Source: Mycolicibacterium sp. CBMA 234
GTDB taxonomy: Bacteria > Actinomycetota > Actinomycetes > Mycobacteriales > Mycobacteriaceae
NCBI RefSeq assembly: GCF_009729415.1
Contig: NZ_MPKW01000015.1
Span: forward strand, 1-64,000
Reading direction: 5' to 3'
Length of the DNA stretch: 64,000 nucleotides
Shown here piece after piece: positions 26,136-36,831 of the stretch (its first letter is position 1; the number at the start of each line of letters is the position of its first letter). The translations under genes were made by a program, and so were the position numbers. The notes below the pieces were generated by a model, which did not search any database, had not been told where the DNA came from, and saw nothing but the letters and a program-made list of their open reading frames with translations.

Positions 26136-27209
26136 TTGCGCACCGTCATCAAGATCGCTGCAGCCGTCTTCACCGTGGCGGCGGTATCTGCCGCTGCGAC
26201 CGAAACCCTGGCCGGTGCCCCGGCCACCATGCCGTTCGTCCCGACGGGCATCAGCCAGTCGGCCGCCACGGTCGGAATCGCGGATTCCGATATCTGGGGC
26301 ATGAACCCCGCTGACGTCAACCACACCTTCGATCTGATGGCGGAGACCGGCGTTCGCACGGTCCGCATCATCCTGCCGTGGGCGGCCATCGAGCCTGCTC
26401 AAGGCAACTTCGACTGGGGCCAGGCCGACACCGTCGTCGGCTCGGCCAACGCGCACCGCATGTCCGTGATCGGCTCGCTGGTCTCTGCCCCCGGCTGGGC
26501 CGTCGCGCCCGGCACACCCCCGGTGTCGAGTCCTCCGGCTTCCGCTGCGGTGTACGGCGATTTCGCCGGCGCGGCAGCCGCCCACTTCCGCGGCCGGGTC
26601 GACGCCTACGAGATCTGGAACGAGCCCAACGCGGCGCAGTCCTGGTCCTCCGGCCCGCAGGGACCCCAGCCCGACGTCTACGCCGGCATGCTCAAGGCCG
26701 CCTACCCGAAAATCAAGGGCGCTGATCCGCACGCCTTGGTGGTCGGCGGCGTCGTCGGCGCGGTGATTTCGTTCTTCGCGCTGACCATGGACCCGGTGGT
26801 GTTCATCCAGAAGATGTACGCCGCCGGTGCCGCCGGGTCGTTCGACGCGCTGTCTTACCACCCGTACCAGTACACGACGAAGTTCTCGCAGGGCGCGAAC
26901 CTGCCCAACTCGCCACTGAACCAGGTCAACGCGATCTACCAGGCCATGTCCGCCAACGGTGACGGCGGCAAGAAGATCTGGGCCACCGAATACGGCGAGC
27001 CGACGTCGTCCGTCGACGAGGCCACCCAGGCCGACTACCTCCGCGACTTCCTGACCAAGTGGCGCAGTCTGGGATTCGCCGGTCCGGCCTACATCTACAC
27101 GACGCGGGACCGTAACTCCGGCAGCGGCGCCGCTGACGACACCTTCGGCCTCTACCACTCCGACTGGACCCCGAAGCCGGCTCAGCAGGCCGTAAAGTCC
27201 CTGGCCTGA
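26136..27209 (+). CDS. Secreted glycoside hydrolase (TIM-barrel, GH5/GH39-like)
   Basis: 357 residues from a TTG preceded by GGAG. A signal peptide spans about 1-27. The barrel shows VRTVRIILPWAAIEPAQGNF, acid/base Glu163 in EIWNEPN, and nucleophile candidate Glu285 in IWATEYGEPT, the two-Glu arrangement of clan GH-A retaining glycosidases. It probably cleaves an envelope or environmental glycan; the exact family is not assignable by eye. Confidence 0.8.
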   Translation: MRTVIKIAAAVFTVAAVSAAATETLAGAPATMPFVPTGISQSAATVGIADSDIWGMNPADVNHTFDLMAETGVRTVRIILPWAAIEPAQGNFDWGQADTVVGSANAHRMSVIGSLVSAPGWAVAPGTPPVSSPPASAAVYGDFAGAAAAHFRGRVDAYEIWNEPNAAQSWSSGPQGPQPDVYAGMLKAAYPKIKGADPHALVVGGVVGAVISFFALTMDPVVFIQKMYAAGAAGSFDALSYHPYQYTTKFSQGANLPNSPLNQVNAIYQAMSANGDGGKKIWATEYGEPTSSVDEATQADYLRDFLTKWRSLGFAGPAYIYTTRDRNSGSGAADDTFGLYHSDWTPKPAQQAVKSLA

Positions 27210-27223
27210 CAGGCTCCCCGACC

Positions 27224-27252
27224 GTCAGCGGTTAGCGCGCCTAACCGCTGAC
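27224..27252. terminator. Bidirectional hairpin terminator
   Basis: GTCAGCGGTTAG (27224-27235) pairs perfectly with CTAACCGCTGAC (27241-27252) over a 5-nt loop. The right arm includes the mak stop codon. It separates the convergent glycosidase and mak genes. Confidence 0.75.
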
Positions 27253-28511
27253 GATCCGGTTGATAGCGCCCAACGGCAGGTCCAGCCACTGCGGCCGGTG
27301 TCGGGCCTCGTAGCCGGCTTCGTATACGGCCTTGTCCAGCTCGTACGCCGCCAACAGGTCCGCGGCAGCGTCCGGATCCACCCCGCCGCCCTCGGCGTAG
27401 CCGGCGCAGAACGCCGCCCGGTTGCGGTCGGCCCACTCCCGGGCCCGCGCGGCAAGCTGCTTGCGCCGCTGCCCGGTGCCGCCGCCCTCGGTCAACCGCT
27501 GGAACGCCGCGTATTCATAGGACCGCAGGACGCCCGCGACGTCGCGCAACGGGGAGTCGGGCGTCCGACGCTGCTTGAGCGACTGCCCGGGCTCACCTTC
27601 GAAGTCGATCAGCAACCAGGTCTCGGGGGTGCGCAGCACCTGGCCCAGATGCAGGTCGCCGTGAATCCGCTGCACCGCGATCGGCTGACCCTCTATCGCG
27701 CGGTAGCGACTTTCGATGGCCGCGGTGAACTCCCGGACCTGCGGCACCGCCGCGGCCACCGCTTCCAGCCGCTCCAGCATCGTGATCAGCGGGAACAGCG
27801 CTGTGCCGGCGCCGAGCTCAGCGGCCAACGTGGCGTGGACGGCTGCGACGGTCTGTCCCAGCCGCTCCGACTCCCCGGCGAAGTCGCCGCCGACCTCGTC
27901 GGCGTAGAGGTCGCCTTCGGCGTACAGGTCACGGGTGCTGGCCACGGCCATGTCCCAGCCCTCGGCGGCGTTGTCGGCGAAGCGGGCCACCATGCCCAAC
28001 GCCGTCGCCGGGCCACCAGCCAACGACGTCGTCCCCAGCAGCGGCGCCACGTGCGGGCTGCCGGCCCGGCTCAGCACCCGGGTCAGCTCAATATCGGGAT
28101 TCACCCCGGGCGTCACGCGGCGGAACAGCTTCATGATCGCGGATTCGCCGAACACGACGCTGGTGTTGCTCTGCTCGGCGCCCATCACCCGCGAAGGCTC
28201 TCCGACCGGCAGCTGCGCACCGGGCTCCGCGGCGAACGCAACCGGGCCGACCGTCGCCGACTCCGCGATGAGCCCCAACAGATGGCTGGCGACCTCCGGG
28301 TCACCCAGCGCATCGCCGATCTCGCCCTCACCCTGGCGCAGCACCAACTGGTAGCGCTCACCTGGGCCGTCGGCATAGCTGACGTCGAGCAGCACCAGGT
28401 CGACGTCGTCGCGCAGCGGCACCACCAGAGCCGGCTCAGCACCGGCCAGTTCCCGATTGCGGCCGGCGTACCAGCGCTGCTGGGTCAGGTATTCGGTCAG
28501 CTCTGAATCCA

Positions 28512-28512
<1 letters not shown>
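27241..28512 (-). CDS. mak: Maltokinase
   Basis: 423 residues, full length compared with mycobacterial Mak. It has the aminoglycoside-kinase-like catalytic loop [12 protein letters not shown] with catalytic Asp, and LLIDFEGEP as the DFG-equivalent. It phosphorylates maltose with ATP to maltose 1-phosphate for the GlgE alpha-glucan pathway. The ATG at 28512 overlaps the treS stop (TGATG), and AGGAG lies 5 nt upstream of it; a GTG at 28515 is less well spaced. Confidence 0.93.
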
Positions 28513-30245
<1,733 letters not shown>

Positions 30246-30283
30246 CACGTTCCAACCTACCGATCCCCCGGTATGGTCGCAGC

Positions 30284-31084
30284 GTGGCGACACGCGATCA
30301 TGGTGACCCAGGTGATGCCCCGACGATCCCGCCCCCGCTGGGCGAGGTGGTCAATCCGATCCGGCCGTCGGCCGCGGAGGAAGCCCGCACCATCGCGGCG
30401 TCGACCAACACCGGAACCCTGGCGACCCTGACGGCCGACGGCGATCCGTGGGCGTCGATGGTGACGTACGGCCTGCTGGGCGGTGCACCGGTGCTGTGCG
30501 TTTCCAATCTGGCCGAACACGGCCGCAACCTGACCGGCGACCAGCGGGCCAGCATCTCGATCATCGCGGCCAGCACGGACAAGGACCCGCTCGCCGGTGG
30601 CCGGGTGACCCTGGCGGGACGGGTGGCGCGGCCAGAAGGCGCCGAACGCGACGCCGCCCGCGATGCCCACGTGGCTGCGGTCCCGGCTGCGAAGTACTAC
30701 ATCGACTACAGCGACTTCGCGCTGTGGGTGCTGCACGTCGACCGGGTCCGGTGGGTCGGCGGCTACGGCCGCATGGATTCCACCACCGGCACGGATTACG
30801 CTGCGGCCCAACCTGATCCGGTGACGCCGTCGGCCGCCGGAGCCGTCGCGCACCTGAACGCCGACCACGCGGACTCGCTCGCGGCCATGGCGCGGGGCCT
30901 GGGCGGATACCCCGACACTGAATCCGCCACCTGCACCGGCGCCGACCGGTACGGGCTCGATCTGCGGGTCAACACCGCCCGCGGCATGGCCTACACCCGG
31001 GTCGGATATGCGCAGCCGCTGCAGTCCATCGACGAATTACGTTCAGCGACGGTGGAATTGGCACGGCTTGCCCGGCAGGCATAG
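30284..31084 (+). CDS. HugZ-like PPOX-fold protein with DUF2470 domain
   Basis: 266 residues. N-terminal split-barrel (PNPOx-like) domain with [20 protein letters not shown], and a C-terminal DUF2470 segment containing [19 protein letters not shown]. Similar proteins bind heme or flavin/F420 and are annotated as heme utilisation. The GTG at 30284 lies 38 bp from the divergent treS start. It precedes the phosphoribosyltransferase by 10 bp, so the two are likely co-transcribed. Confidence 0.78.
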   Translation: MATRDHGDPGDAPTIPPPLGEVVNPIRPSAAEEARTIAASTNTGTLATLTADGDPWASMVTYGLLGGAPVLCVSNLAEHGRNLTGDQRASISIIAASTDKDPLAGGRVTLAGRVARPEGAERDAARDAHVAAVPAAKYYIDYSDFALWVLHVDRVRWVGGYGRMDSTTGTDYAAAQPDPVTPSAAGAVAHLNADHADSLAAMARGLGGYPDTESATCTGADRYGLDLRVNTARGMAYTRVGYAQPLQSIDELRSATVELARLARQA

Positions 31085-31094
31085 CATTCGCACC

Positions 31095-31664
31095 ATGTCT
31101 GATCGCCCGGAGAGCTGGGAAGCCGCATTCGACCTGATCCGCACCCGCGGCTACGAACGCCGTGAGGAGCCGTTCCGGCTGGCCAGTGGGCAGCTCAGCC
31201 ACGACTACATCGACGGCAAGTTCGCCATCGACAACGGCGTCAGCCTGACGATCGTCAGTAAGGCCGTGGCGGAACTCGCCGCGCTGCGCGGCATCGAGTT
31301 CGACGCGGTCGGCGGCCTGACCATGGGTGCTGACCCGCTGGCGCACGGCGTCGCGATGGTCACCGGCAAGGCCTGGTTCTCGGTACGCAAGGAACAGAAG
31401 GCCCGCGGCCGCGAGCAGTGGGTCGAGGGCACCCGCATCGAACCCGGCACCCGCGTCCTGCTGGTTGACGACGTGATCAGCACCGGCGGCTCGACCGAAA
31501 TCGCGTACGAGCGGGTCACCTCCGTCGGCGCGGTCGTCACCGGCGTCATCCCGATGGTCGACCGCGGCGACATCGCCACCGAGCGTTTCGCCAAGCGCGG
31601 GGTTCCGTTTGCCGCGCTCGTCAGTTACCGCGACCTGGGAATCGAACCGGTTAAGGACGTCTAA
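31095..31664 (+). CDS. Orotate phosphoribosyltransferase-like protein
   Basis: 189 residues, type I PRTase fold. The PRPP-binding motif is RVLLVDDVISTGGSTE and an OPRT-like flexible loop SVRKEQKARGREQW precedes it, with GGLTMGADPLAHG. It resembles orotate phosphoribosyltransferase (PyrE), but mycobacteria have a PyrE at another locus, so this may be a paralogue with a different base. ATG at 31095. Confidence 0.78.
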   Translation: MSDRPESWEAAFDLIRTRGYERREEPFRLASGQLSHDYIDGKFAIDNGVSLTIVSKAVAELAALRGIEFDAVGGLTMGADPLAHGVAMVTGKAWFSVRKEQKARGREQWVEGTRIEPGTRVLLVDDVISTGGSTEIAYERVTSVGAVVTGVIPMVDRGDIATERFAKRGVPFAALVSYRDLGIEPVKDV

Positions 31665-31720
31665 AGCGGGACACGCGCGCCGATATCGAGCAATCAGCGC
31701 TAGCCACCCCTAGCATCTGG

Positions 31721-32332
31721 ATGGTGGCTGACAGCGACGACCCAGAGTCCGATCTGGGACAGCCCGGCGGCGTGCTGGAATCTCCCGCCGAGCCGGGGAA
31801 CGACGACCCGGATACCGATCCGTTCCGGGCCATCGACCCCGGCACGCACGGCACCGGGCCGTTTGCCGGCCCGACCACCGGATCATTCGTCCTCCCCGAG
31901 CCGGAACCGACTGACGACACCTTCAACGCGTTCGACACCAACACCTGGCGGTTCCGTCAGCTGCCGGTCCCCTGGTACCGCAGGAAAGATGCCCGGCTGC
32001 TGCTGATCGCGGTGACCGTCGCGGCAGTCGCGCTGGTCGTCTCGCTGGTCGTGCTGGCCACGCGCAAAGATTCAGAGCCCGAGGGCCCGGCGCCTGTCGA
32101 GTCGACCAGCACCACCACGACAACTACGACGACGCACGCGCCGACCCCGTCAGCCACGACGCCGCCGCCCAGTCCGGCGCCTCCGCCCCCGCCGCCGGCC
32201 GAACCTACGCCAGCGGTAGCCCCGCCGGCTGAACGTGCCCCGGCCGAACCGGCCACCCCGACGGCCCGCGGCCCCGAAATCAACGTCACCCGGATGCCCA
32301 TGAGCGTCGCCCCCAACCCCCACCACCGCTGA
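31721..32332 (+). CDS. Membrane-anchored Thr/Pro-rich protein
   Basis: 203 residues. An acidic N-terminal ~85 residues is followed by a basic turn (WYRRKDAR), one transmembrane helix ([20 protein letters not shown], about 93-112) and an external low-complexity tail of Thr runs and Pro-Ala repeats. Topology by charge is N-in. No known domain. Its stop overlaps the PPOX gene start (TGATGA), so they are co-translated. Confidence 0.7.
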   Translation: MVADSDDPESDLGQPGGVLESPAEPGNDDPDTDPFRAIDPGTHGTGPFAGPTTGSFVLPEPEPTDDTFNAFDTNTWRFRQLPVPWYRRKDARLLLIAVTVAAVALVVSLVVLATRKDSEPEGPAPVESTSTTTTTTTTHAPTPSATTPPPSPAPPPPPPAEPTPAVAPPAERAPAEPATPTARGPEINVTRMPMSVAPNPHHR

Positions 32333-32733
32333 TGACCGAGCCCGCCGACCTGTTCTCCGCCGCCCCGGTTGCGGTGCTCGCCACGGTGTCCGGTGAAGGG
32401 CAGCCGCATGTGGTGCCGGTGGTTTTCGCGGTCACCGGGGACCGGCTCTACACCGCGGTCGATGCCAAGCGGAAGTCGACGCAGCATCTGCGGCGGCTGG
32501 ACAACATCGCGGCCAACCCGCGGGTGAGCCTCCTGGTCGAGCACTATGACGACGACTGGGGCCAGCTCTGGTGGGCCCGCGCCGACGGCATCGCCACGGT
32601 GCACCCCGGCGGCGATGAGATGGCGATCGGATATTCGCTGCTGCGCGCCAAGTACCACCAGTACGACCGAGTGGCTCTGGACGGCCCAGTGATCCGCATT
32701 GCGATCACCAGATGGAGTTCCTGGCACGCTTGA
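32332..32733 (+). CDS. PPOX-class F420-dependent oxidoreductase (Rv0121c-like)
   Basis: 133 residues, a single split-barrel flavin/F420-binding domain: [20 protein letters not shown], then [20 protein letters not shown] and [11 protein letters not shown]. It corresponds to Rv0121c beside fusA2. It is expected to use deazaflavin F420; substrate unknown. Confidence 0.82.
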   Translation: MTEPADLFSAAPVAVLATVSGEGQPHVVPVVFAVTGDRLYTAVDAKRKSTQHLRRLDNIAANPRVSLLVEHYDDDWGQLWWARADGIATVHPGGDEMAIGYSLLRAKYHQYDRVALDGPVIRIAITRWSSWHA

Positions 32734-32804
32734 GCGACATGGAGTCTTGTGCCGACCGTCGCGACAGGGGCATGGTGGACATGAGTTCTCGATAGGGGCA
32801 CGCC

Positions 32805-34880
32805 ATGGCGGACAAGACGAATAACTCAACCGGCGCCGCGCCCGGAGCGGACAGTCCGGCCGCGATCCGAAATGTGGTTCTGGTCGGGCCATCTGGGGCC
32901 GGCAAGACCACCCTGATCGAGACACTGCTGCTCCATGCGGGCGTGCTGTCGCGGGTGGGGTCGGTGCTTGACGGCACCACCGTCTGCGACTACGAGCCTG
33001 CCGAGGTCGAGCAGCAGCGGTCGGTCGGGTTGGCGCTGGCGTCGCTGCCCCACGGGCCGGTGAAGATCAATCTGCTGGACACCCCCGGTTATGCCGATTT
33101 CGTCGGAGAACTGCGGGCCGGACTGCGGGCTGCGGATTGTGCGCTGTTCGTGATGGCCGCCAACGAGTTGGTGGATGCGGCGACCAGGGCGTTGTGGCGC
33201 GAGTGCGCCGAAGTCGGCATGCCCCGCGCCGTCGTGGTGACCAAACTGGACCACGCCCGCGCAACCTTCTCCGGGGCCGTGGACTCCGCCCGGGAGTCCT
33301 TCGGGGACAAGGTGATTCCGCTGTACCTACCGAGCGGGACCGAGCTGATCTCCCTGCTCGCGGACGACGCACCGGAGGACTACGCGGACGAACGGGCAGC
33401 CCTATTTGAAGGCATCATCGAGGAGTCCGAGGACGAGTCGTTGATGGAGCGGTACCTGGGCGGCGAACAGATCGACTACGCGGTACTAGTCGCCGATCTC
33501 GAGCGGGCCGTGGCGCGGGGCTCGTTCTTCCCGGTGATCCCGGTGTGCAGCACCACCGGCACCGGCGCCGCCGAACTACTCGACGTCATCGCACGCGGAT
33601 TCCCCTCTCCCCCAGAGCATGTGCCGCCTGAGGTGTTCACGCCTGGCGGCGTCGCCCGGCCTGCGCCCGCGTGCGACCCGGCAGCGCCCCTGCTGGCCGA
33701 GGTGATCAAGACGACGTCGGACCCGTACGTCGGCAAGGTCAGTGTGGTCCGGGTCTTCTCCGGCACCATCAGGCCCGACACGACGGTTCACGTGTCGGGC
33801 CATTTCAATTCTTTCGCCGATGCGGCAGCCGGCTGCGCCGACCACGACGACCACGACGAGGACGAACGCGTCGGGGCACTGTCGTTTCCGTTGGGCCGCA
33901 AGCAACGGCCGGCCGCTGAGGTGATCGCCGGGGATATCTGCGCGATCGCGCGCCTCACTTGCGCCGAAACCGGAGACACCTTGTCGGACAAGGCGACACC
34001 GCTGGTGTGCCGGCCGTGGATCATGCCGGCACCGCTGCTTCCGGTGGCCATCGTGCCGCACGCCAAGACCGACGAGGACAAGTTGTCGGTCGGACTGGCC
34101 CGGTTGTCTGCCGAGGACCCCACGCTGCGCATCGATCAGAACGCGCATACCCACCAGATTGTGTTGTGGTGCATGGGCGAAGCACACGCCGCAGTGGTGC
34201 TCGACGGCTTGTCACGGCGTTTCGGCGTGGCGGTCGACACCACCGAACTGCGGGTGGCGCTACGAGAAACATTCGGCGGCAACGCAAAAGGACACGGGCG
34301 GCACGTCAAGCAGTCCGGCGGGCACGGGCAGTTCGCGGTCTGCGACATCACCGTCGAGCCGCTGCCGGAAGGGTCCGGATTCGAGTTCGTCGACAAGGTG
34401 GTCGGCGGCGCGGTGCCGCGGCAGTACATCCCGAGCGTCGAGAAAGGTATCCGCGCCCAGATGGACCGGGGCATCGGCGGCTACCCGATGGTCGACATCC
34501 GCGTGACGCTACTGGACGGCAAGGCGCACAGCGTGGATTCGTCGGACTATGCCTTTCAGCTGGCGGGTGGGCTCGCGCTGCGCGAAGCAGCCGCGACGAC
34601 GTCGGTGAATCTGCTGGAACCCGTCGCCAGCGTCCACATCGTGGTGCCCGACGCAATGGTGGGCGCGGTGATGAGCGACCTGTCCGGGCGGAGGGGCCGC
34701 GTGCTGGGCACCGACACCGCCGGTGACTCGTGCACTGGTATCGACGCCGAAATTCCGGAGATCGAGCTGACGCGGTATCCCATCGAGCTGCGGTCTTTGT
34801 CCCATGGGTCAGGGTCGTTCACCCGCACGTTCGCCCGGTACGAACCGATGCCCGAGGCGGCGGCTGCTCGGGTGCGCTGA
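32805..34880 (+). CDS. fusA2: Elongation factor G-like protein
   Basis: 691 residues, translational GTPase of EF-G type. G1 GPSGAGKTT, G3 DTPGYADF, G4 TKLD, followed by domains II to V including the GGHGQFAVCDI and RIGGYP-like segment DRGIGGYPMVDI. It lacks the His-loop details of canonical EF-G and matches FusA2 (Rv0120c), a second EF-G of unclear function in mycobacteria. ATG at 32805 follows a GATAGGGG. Confidence 0.9.
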   Translation: MADKTNNSTGAAPGADSPAAIRNVVLVGPSGAGKTTLIETLLLHAGVLSRVGSVLDGTTVCDYEPAEVEQQRSVGLALASLPHGPVKINLLDTPGYADFVGELRAGLRAADCALFVMAANELVDAATRALWRECAEVGMPRAVVVTKLDHARATFSGAVDSARESFGDKVIPLYLPSGTELISLLADDAPEDYADERAALFEGIIEESEDESLMERYLGGEQIDYAVLVADLERAVARGSFFPVIPVCSTTGTGAAELLDVIARGFPSPPEHVPPEVFTPGGVARPAPACDPAAPLLAEVIKTTSDPYVGKVSVVRVFSGTIRPDTTVHVSGHFNSFADAAAGCADHDDHDEDERVGALSFPLGRKQRPAAEVIAGDICAIARLTCAETGDTLSDKATPLVCRPWIMPAPLLPVAIVPHAKTDEDKLSVGLARLSAEDPTLRIDQNAHTHQIVLWCMGEAHAAVVLDGLSRRFGVAVDTTELRVALRETFGGNAKGHGRHVKQSGGHGQFAVCDITVEPLPEGSGFEFVDKVVGGAVPRQYIPSVEKGIRAQMDRGIGGYPMVDIRVTLLDGKAHSVDSSDYAFQLAGGLALREAAATTSVNLLEPVASVHIVVPDAMVGAVMSDLSGRRGRVLGTDTAGDSCTGIDAEIPEIELTRYPIELRSLSHGSGSFTRTFARYEPMPEAAAARVR

Positions 34881-35001
34881 TCCTTGAAGTGATCTGAGAC
34901 TTTCCCAAAGCCAATCGTGGCTGACATCACCCGATGTCATAGTGTCCTCACGATTCGTGCGCGCGACGGAGCGCGTACGTGCGATGTCAAGGGGGACACC
35001 G

Positions 35002-36777
35002 GTGAAGACACAGTCTGGGCTTAGTCGGCACAAAAACAATCGGTACCGCCTGGCGGTGCTGGCCGCGGCCGTGGGAATTGCAGCCGCTACCAGCCAGAAC
35101 GTCGCGTGGGCAGAAACCGGAAGCAAGGATTCGTCGGGCAGCTCGTCCAGCAGCTCATCGAGCCAATCCGCGCCGCAGGCGCCCAGCCCCAAGAAGACCG
35201 CCCCCGCCAAACCCAAGCCGAAGCTGGACAACACGAAGCCCGCCAAGGACGACGGCAAGTCCAAGCAGGACAGCGGCACCGACGCGGGCACGTCGGGCAC
35301 GTCAGGCACGTCAGGCACGTCAGGCACGTCAGGCTCCACCGACAGCACGCCCGATACCAAGCCGGCCGCTCAGCCAGCCACTCAGCCTACGAAACCCTCT
35401 GTCCCGCAAAAGGGTTCCGATTGGGCCAAGCCGACCGGAGACCTGAAGACCCCGGCGAAGCTCAGGCCCGCTACCGCGAGCATCCCAACCAAGGACGCGA
35501 CCGCAACCGCTTCAAATCCCGAACCCGCAGCAGCAGCCGCAGCGCCGGCACCTGTCAAGACGTCCGCACCGGCCCCGCTCATCAAGCCGCTGGCTGCCGC
35601 GACCACCAACACCGTCAGCACCCTGACGACGCCGACACCGCCGCAGCCGCTGAACCCGATCGCGCAGATCATTGCGCTGCCCGGACGCATCATCAACTCG
35701 GTGCTGCAGGTGCTGGACCTGACGGTCGCGCAGACCGGTCCGAAGAGCCCATTCAACTGGTCGCCCATTTCCGAGGCGCTGTTCGCGGGGTTCCGACGCA
35801 TCGAGGACATGCTCGGGCTGAGTAAGACCCCCACCTCGGCGCCGGTGGTGCCGGAACTGACATACACCGGCCCCACGACCGGCAACACCCCAACGGTGTC
35901 GCAGTTCCTGAACGCCTCGGCCGGCGAATACGTGCTCGGCGGCCAGCCCGCAGGCCTGAAGCCGTTCACCGTCAACGGTTTTCAGATGCAGACTTTCAAC
36001 GTGCTCTCGGGCGCGGTCGGCAAGGCCTGGGTGACGCCCTCGGGGCAGATCATCATCGCCTACCAGGGCACGACGGGCGGTACCAATCTGCTGTTCCACC
36101 CGCTGATCGCGCTCTCGCAGATCTTTGCGGACATGCAGGTGATCTTCACCCACACCACGCCGCAAGCATTCTGGGACTCGTTGGCGTTCGAGCGCCAGGT
36201 CCAGGCCGCGGCCACCGCACAGGGCTACACCACAGACGACATCTTCGTCACCGGTCATTCGCTCGGCGGCTGGGAGGCCCAGTTCGTCGCACAGAAGACC
36301 GGCCTCGGTGGTGTCGGGTTTGAGGGCCCCGGCCTGAACACGTCAGTGCCCGGCAACGGCATCAACTCGAACTTCGTCAACGTCGAGACCTACGGGGACA
36401 CCGCGGCGTACTTCGCGACCGACCTGCCGGGGCTGCAACCGTTCATGCCGCCCTTCGTGCCTGGCGGCGGCAGCAAGCCGCACTACGGCAACATCGTGAT
36501 GATCGGTGATCCCACGGCGGTGAACCCGCTGTTCAACGCCTCTACGCTGTGGGGCCCCAATCCGATCGCGGACATCGTCTTCGCGGTCGACATTCTCGGT
36601 AACTTCTTCGAGCACCACCTGCCCGGCATGCAGGCCTACAACCTGGGCGTAGCACCGGATCCCGGTGTGGTGCCGTGGCTGGGCTCCTACACCGGAGCCA
36701 TCAACAACTGGGGCAACCTGGACATCTTCGCGCTGCAGAAAGCCGCCTCCGACGCCGGTGTCCTCATCGCCCCCTAG
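35002..36777 (+). CDS. Secreted alpha/beta hydrolase (lipase-like) with low-complexity linker
   Basis: 591 residues. A signal peptide (RLAVLAAAVGIAAATSQ, cleavage after AWA, about residue 34) is followed by ~200 residues rich in Ser, Pro, Lys and Ala. The linker carries five tandem 9-bp repeats encoding GTS. The C-terminal half has a lipase-type elbow ITGHSLGGWEA with Ser420. GTG at 35002 is chosen because AAGGGGG lies ideally upstream; longer frames exist to 34942. Substrate unknown; an envelope lipid or ester is likely. Confidence 0.72.
   Translation: MKTQSGLSRHKNNRYRLAVLAAAVGIAAATSQNVAWAETGSKDSSGSSSSSSSSQSAPQAPSPKKTAPAKPKPKLDNTKPAKDDGKSKQDSGTDAGTSGTSGTSGTSGTSGSTDSTPDTKPAAQPATQPTKPSVPQKGSDWAKPTGDLKTPAKLRPATASIPTKDATATASNPEPAAAAAAPAPVKTSAPAPLIKPLAAATTNTVSTLTTPTPPQPLNPIAQIIALPGRIINSVLQVLDLTVAQTGPKSPFNWSPISEALFAGFRRIEDMLGLSKTPTSAPVVPELTYTGPTTGNTPTVSQFLNASAGEYVLGGQPAGLKPFTVNGFQMQTFNVLSGAVGKAWVTPSGQIIIAYQGTTGGTNLLFHPLIALSQIFADMQVIFTHTTPQAFWDSLAFERQVQAAATAQGYTTDDIFVTGHSLGGWEAQFVAQKTGLGGVGFEGPGLNTSVPGNGINSNFVNVETYGDTAAYFATDLPGLQPFMPPFVPGGGSKPHYGNIVMIGDPTAVNPLFNASTLWGPNPIADIVFAVDILGNFFEHHLPGMQAYNLGVAPDPGVVPWLGSYTGAINNWGNLDIFALQKAASDAGVLIAP
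35287..35331 (+). repeat. Five tandem 9-bp repeats inside the lipase-like gene
   Basis: The unit GGCACGTCA (first copy GGCACGTCG) occurs five times head to tail and encodes Gly-Thr-Ser repeats. Being a multiple of three, copy-number change would alter linker length without frameshift. Confidence 0.9.
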
Positions 36778-36784
36778 CCTCAAA

Positions 36785-36826
36785 CAATTCGGGCCCGATC
36801 CCCTGTAGGAGATCGGGCCCGAATTG
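36785..36826. terminator. Bidirectional hairpin terminator
   Basis: CAATTCGGGCCCGATC (36785-36800) pairs perfectly with GATCGGGCCCGAATTG (36811-36826), loop 10 nt, between the convergent lipase-like and carboxylic acid reductase genes. Confidence 0.85.
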
Positions 36827-36831
36827 CATTG

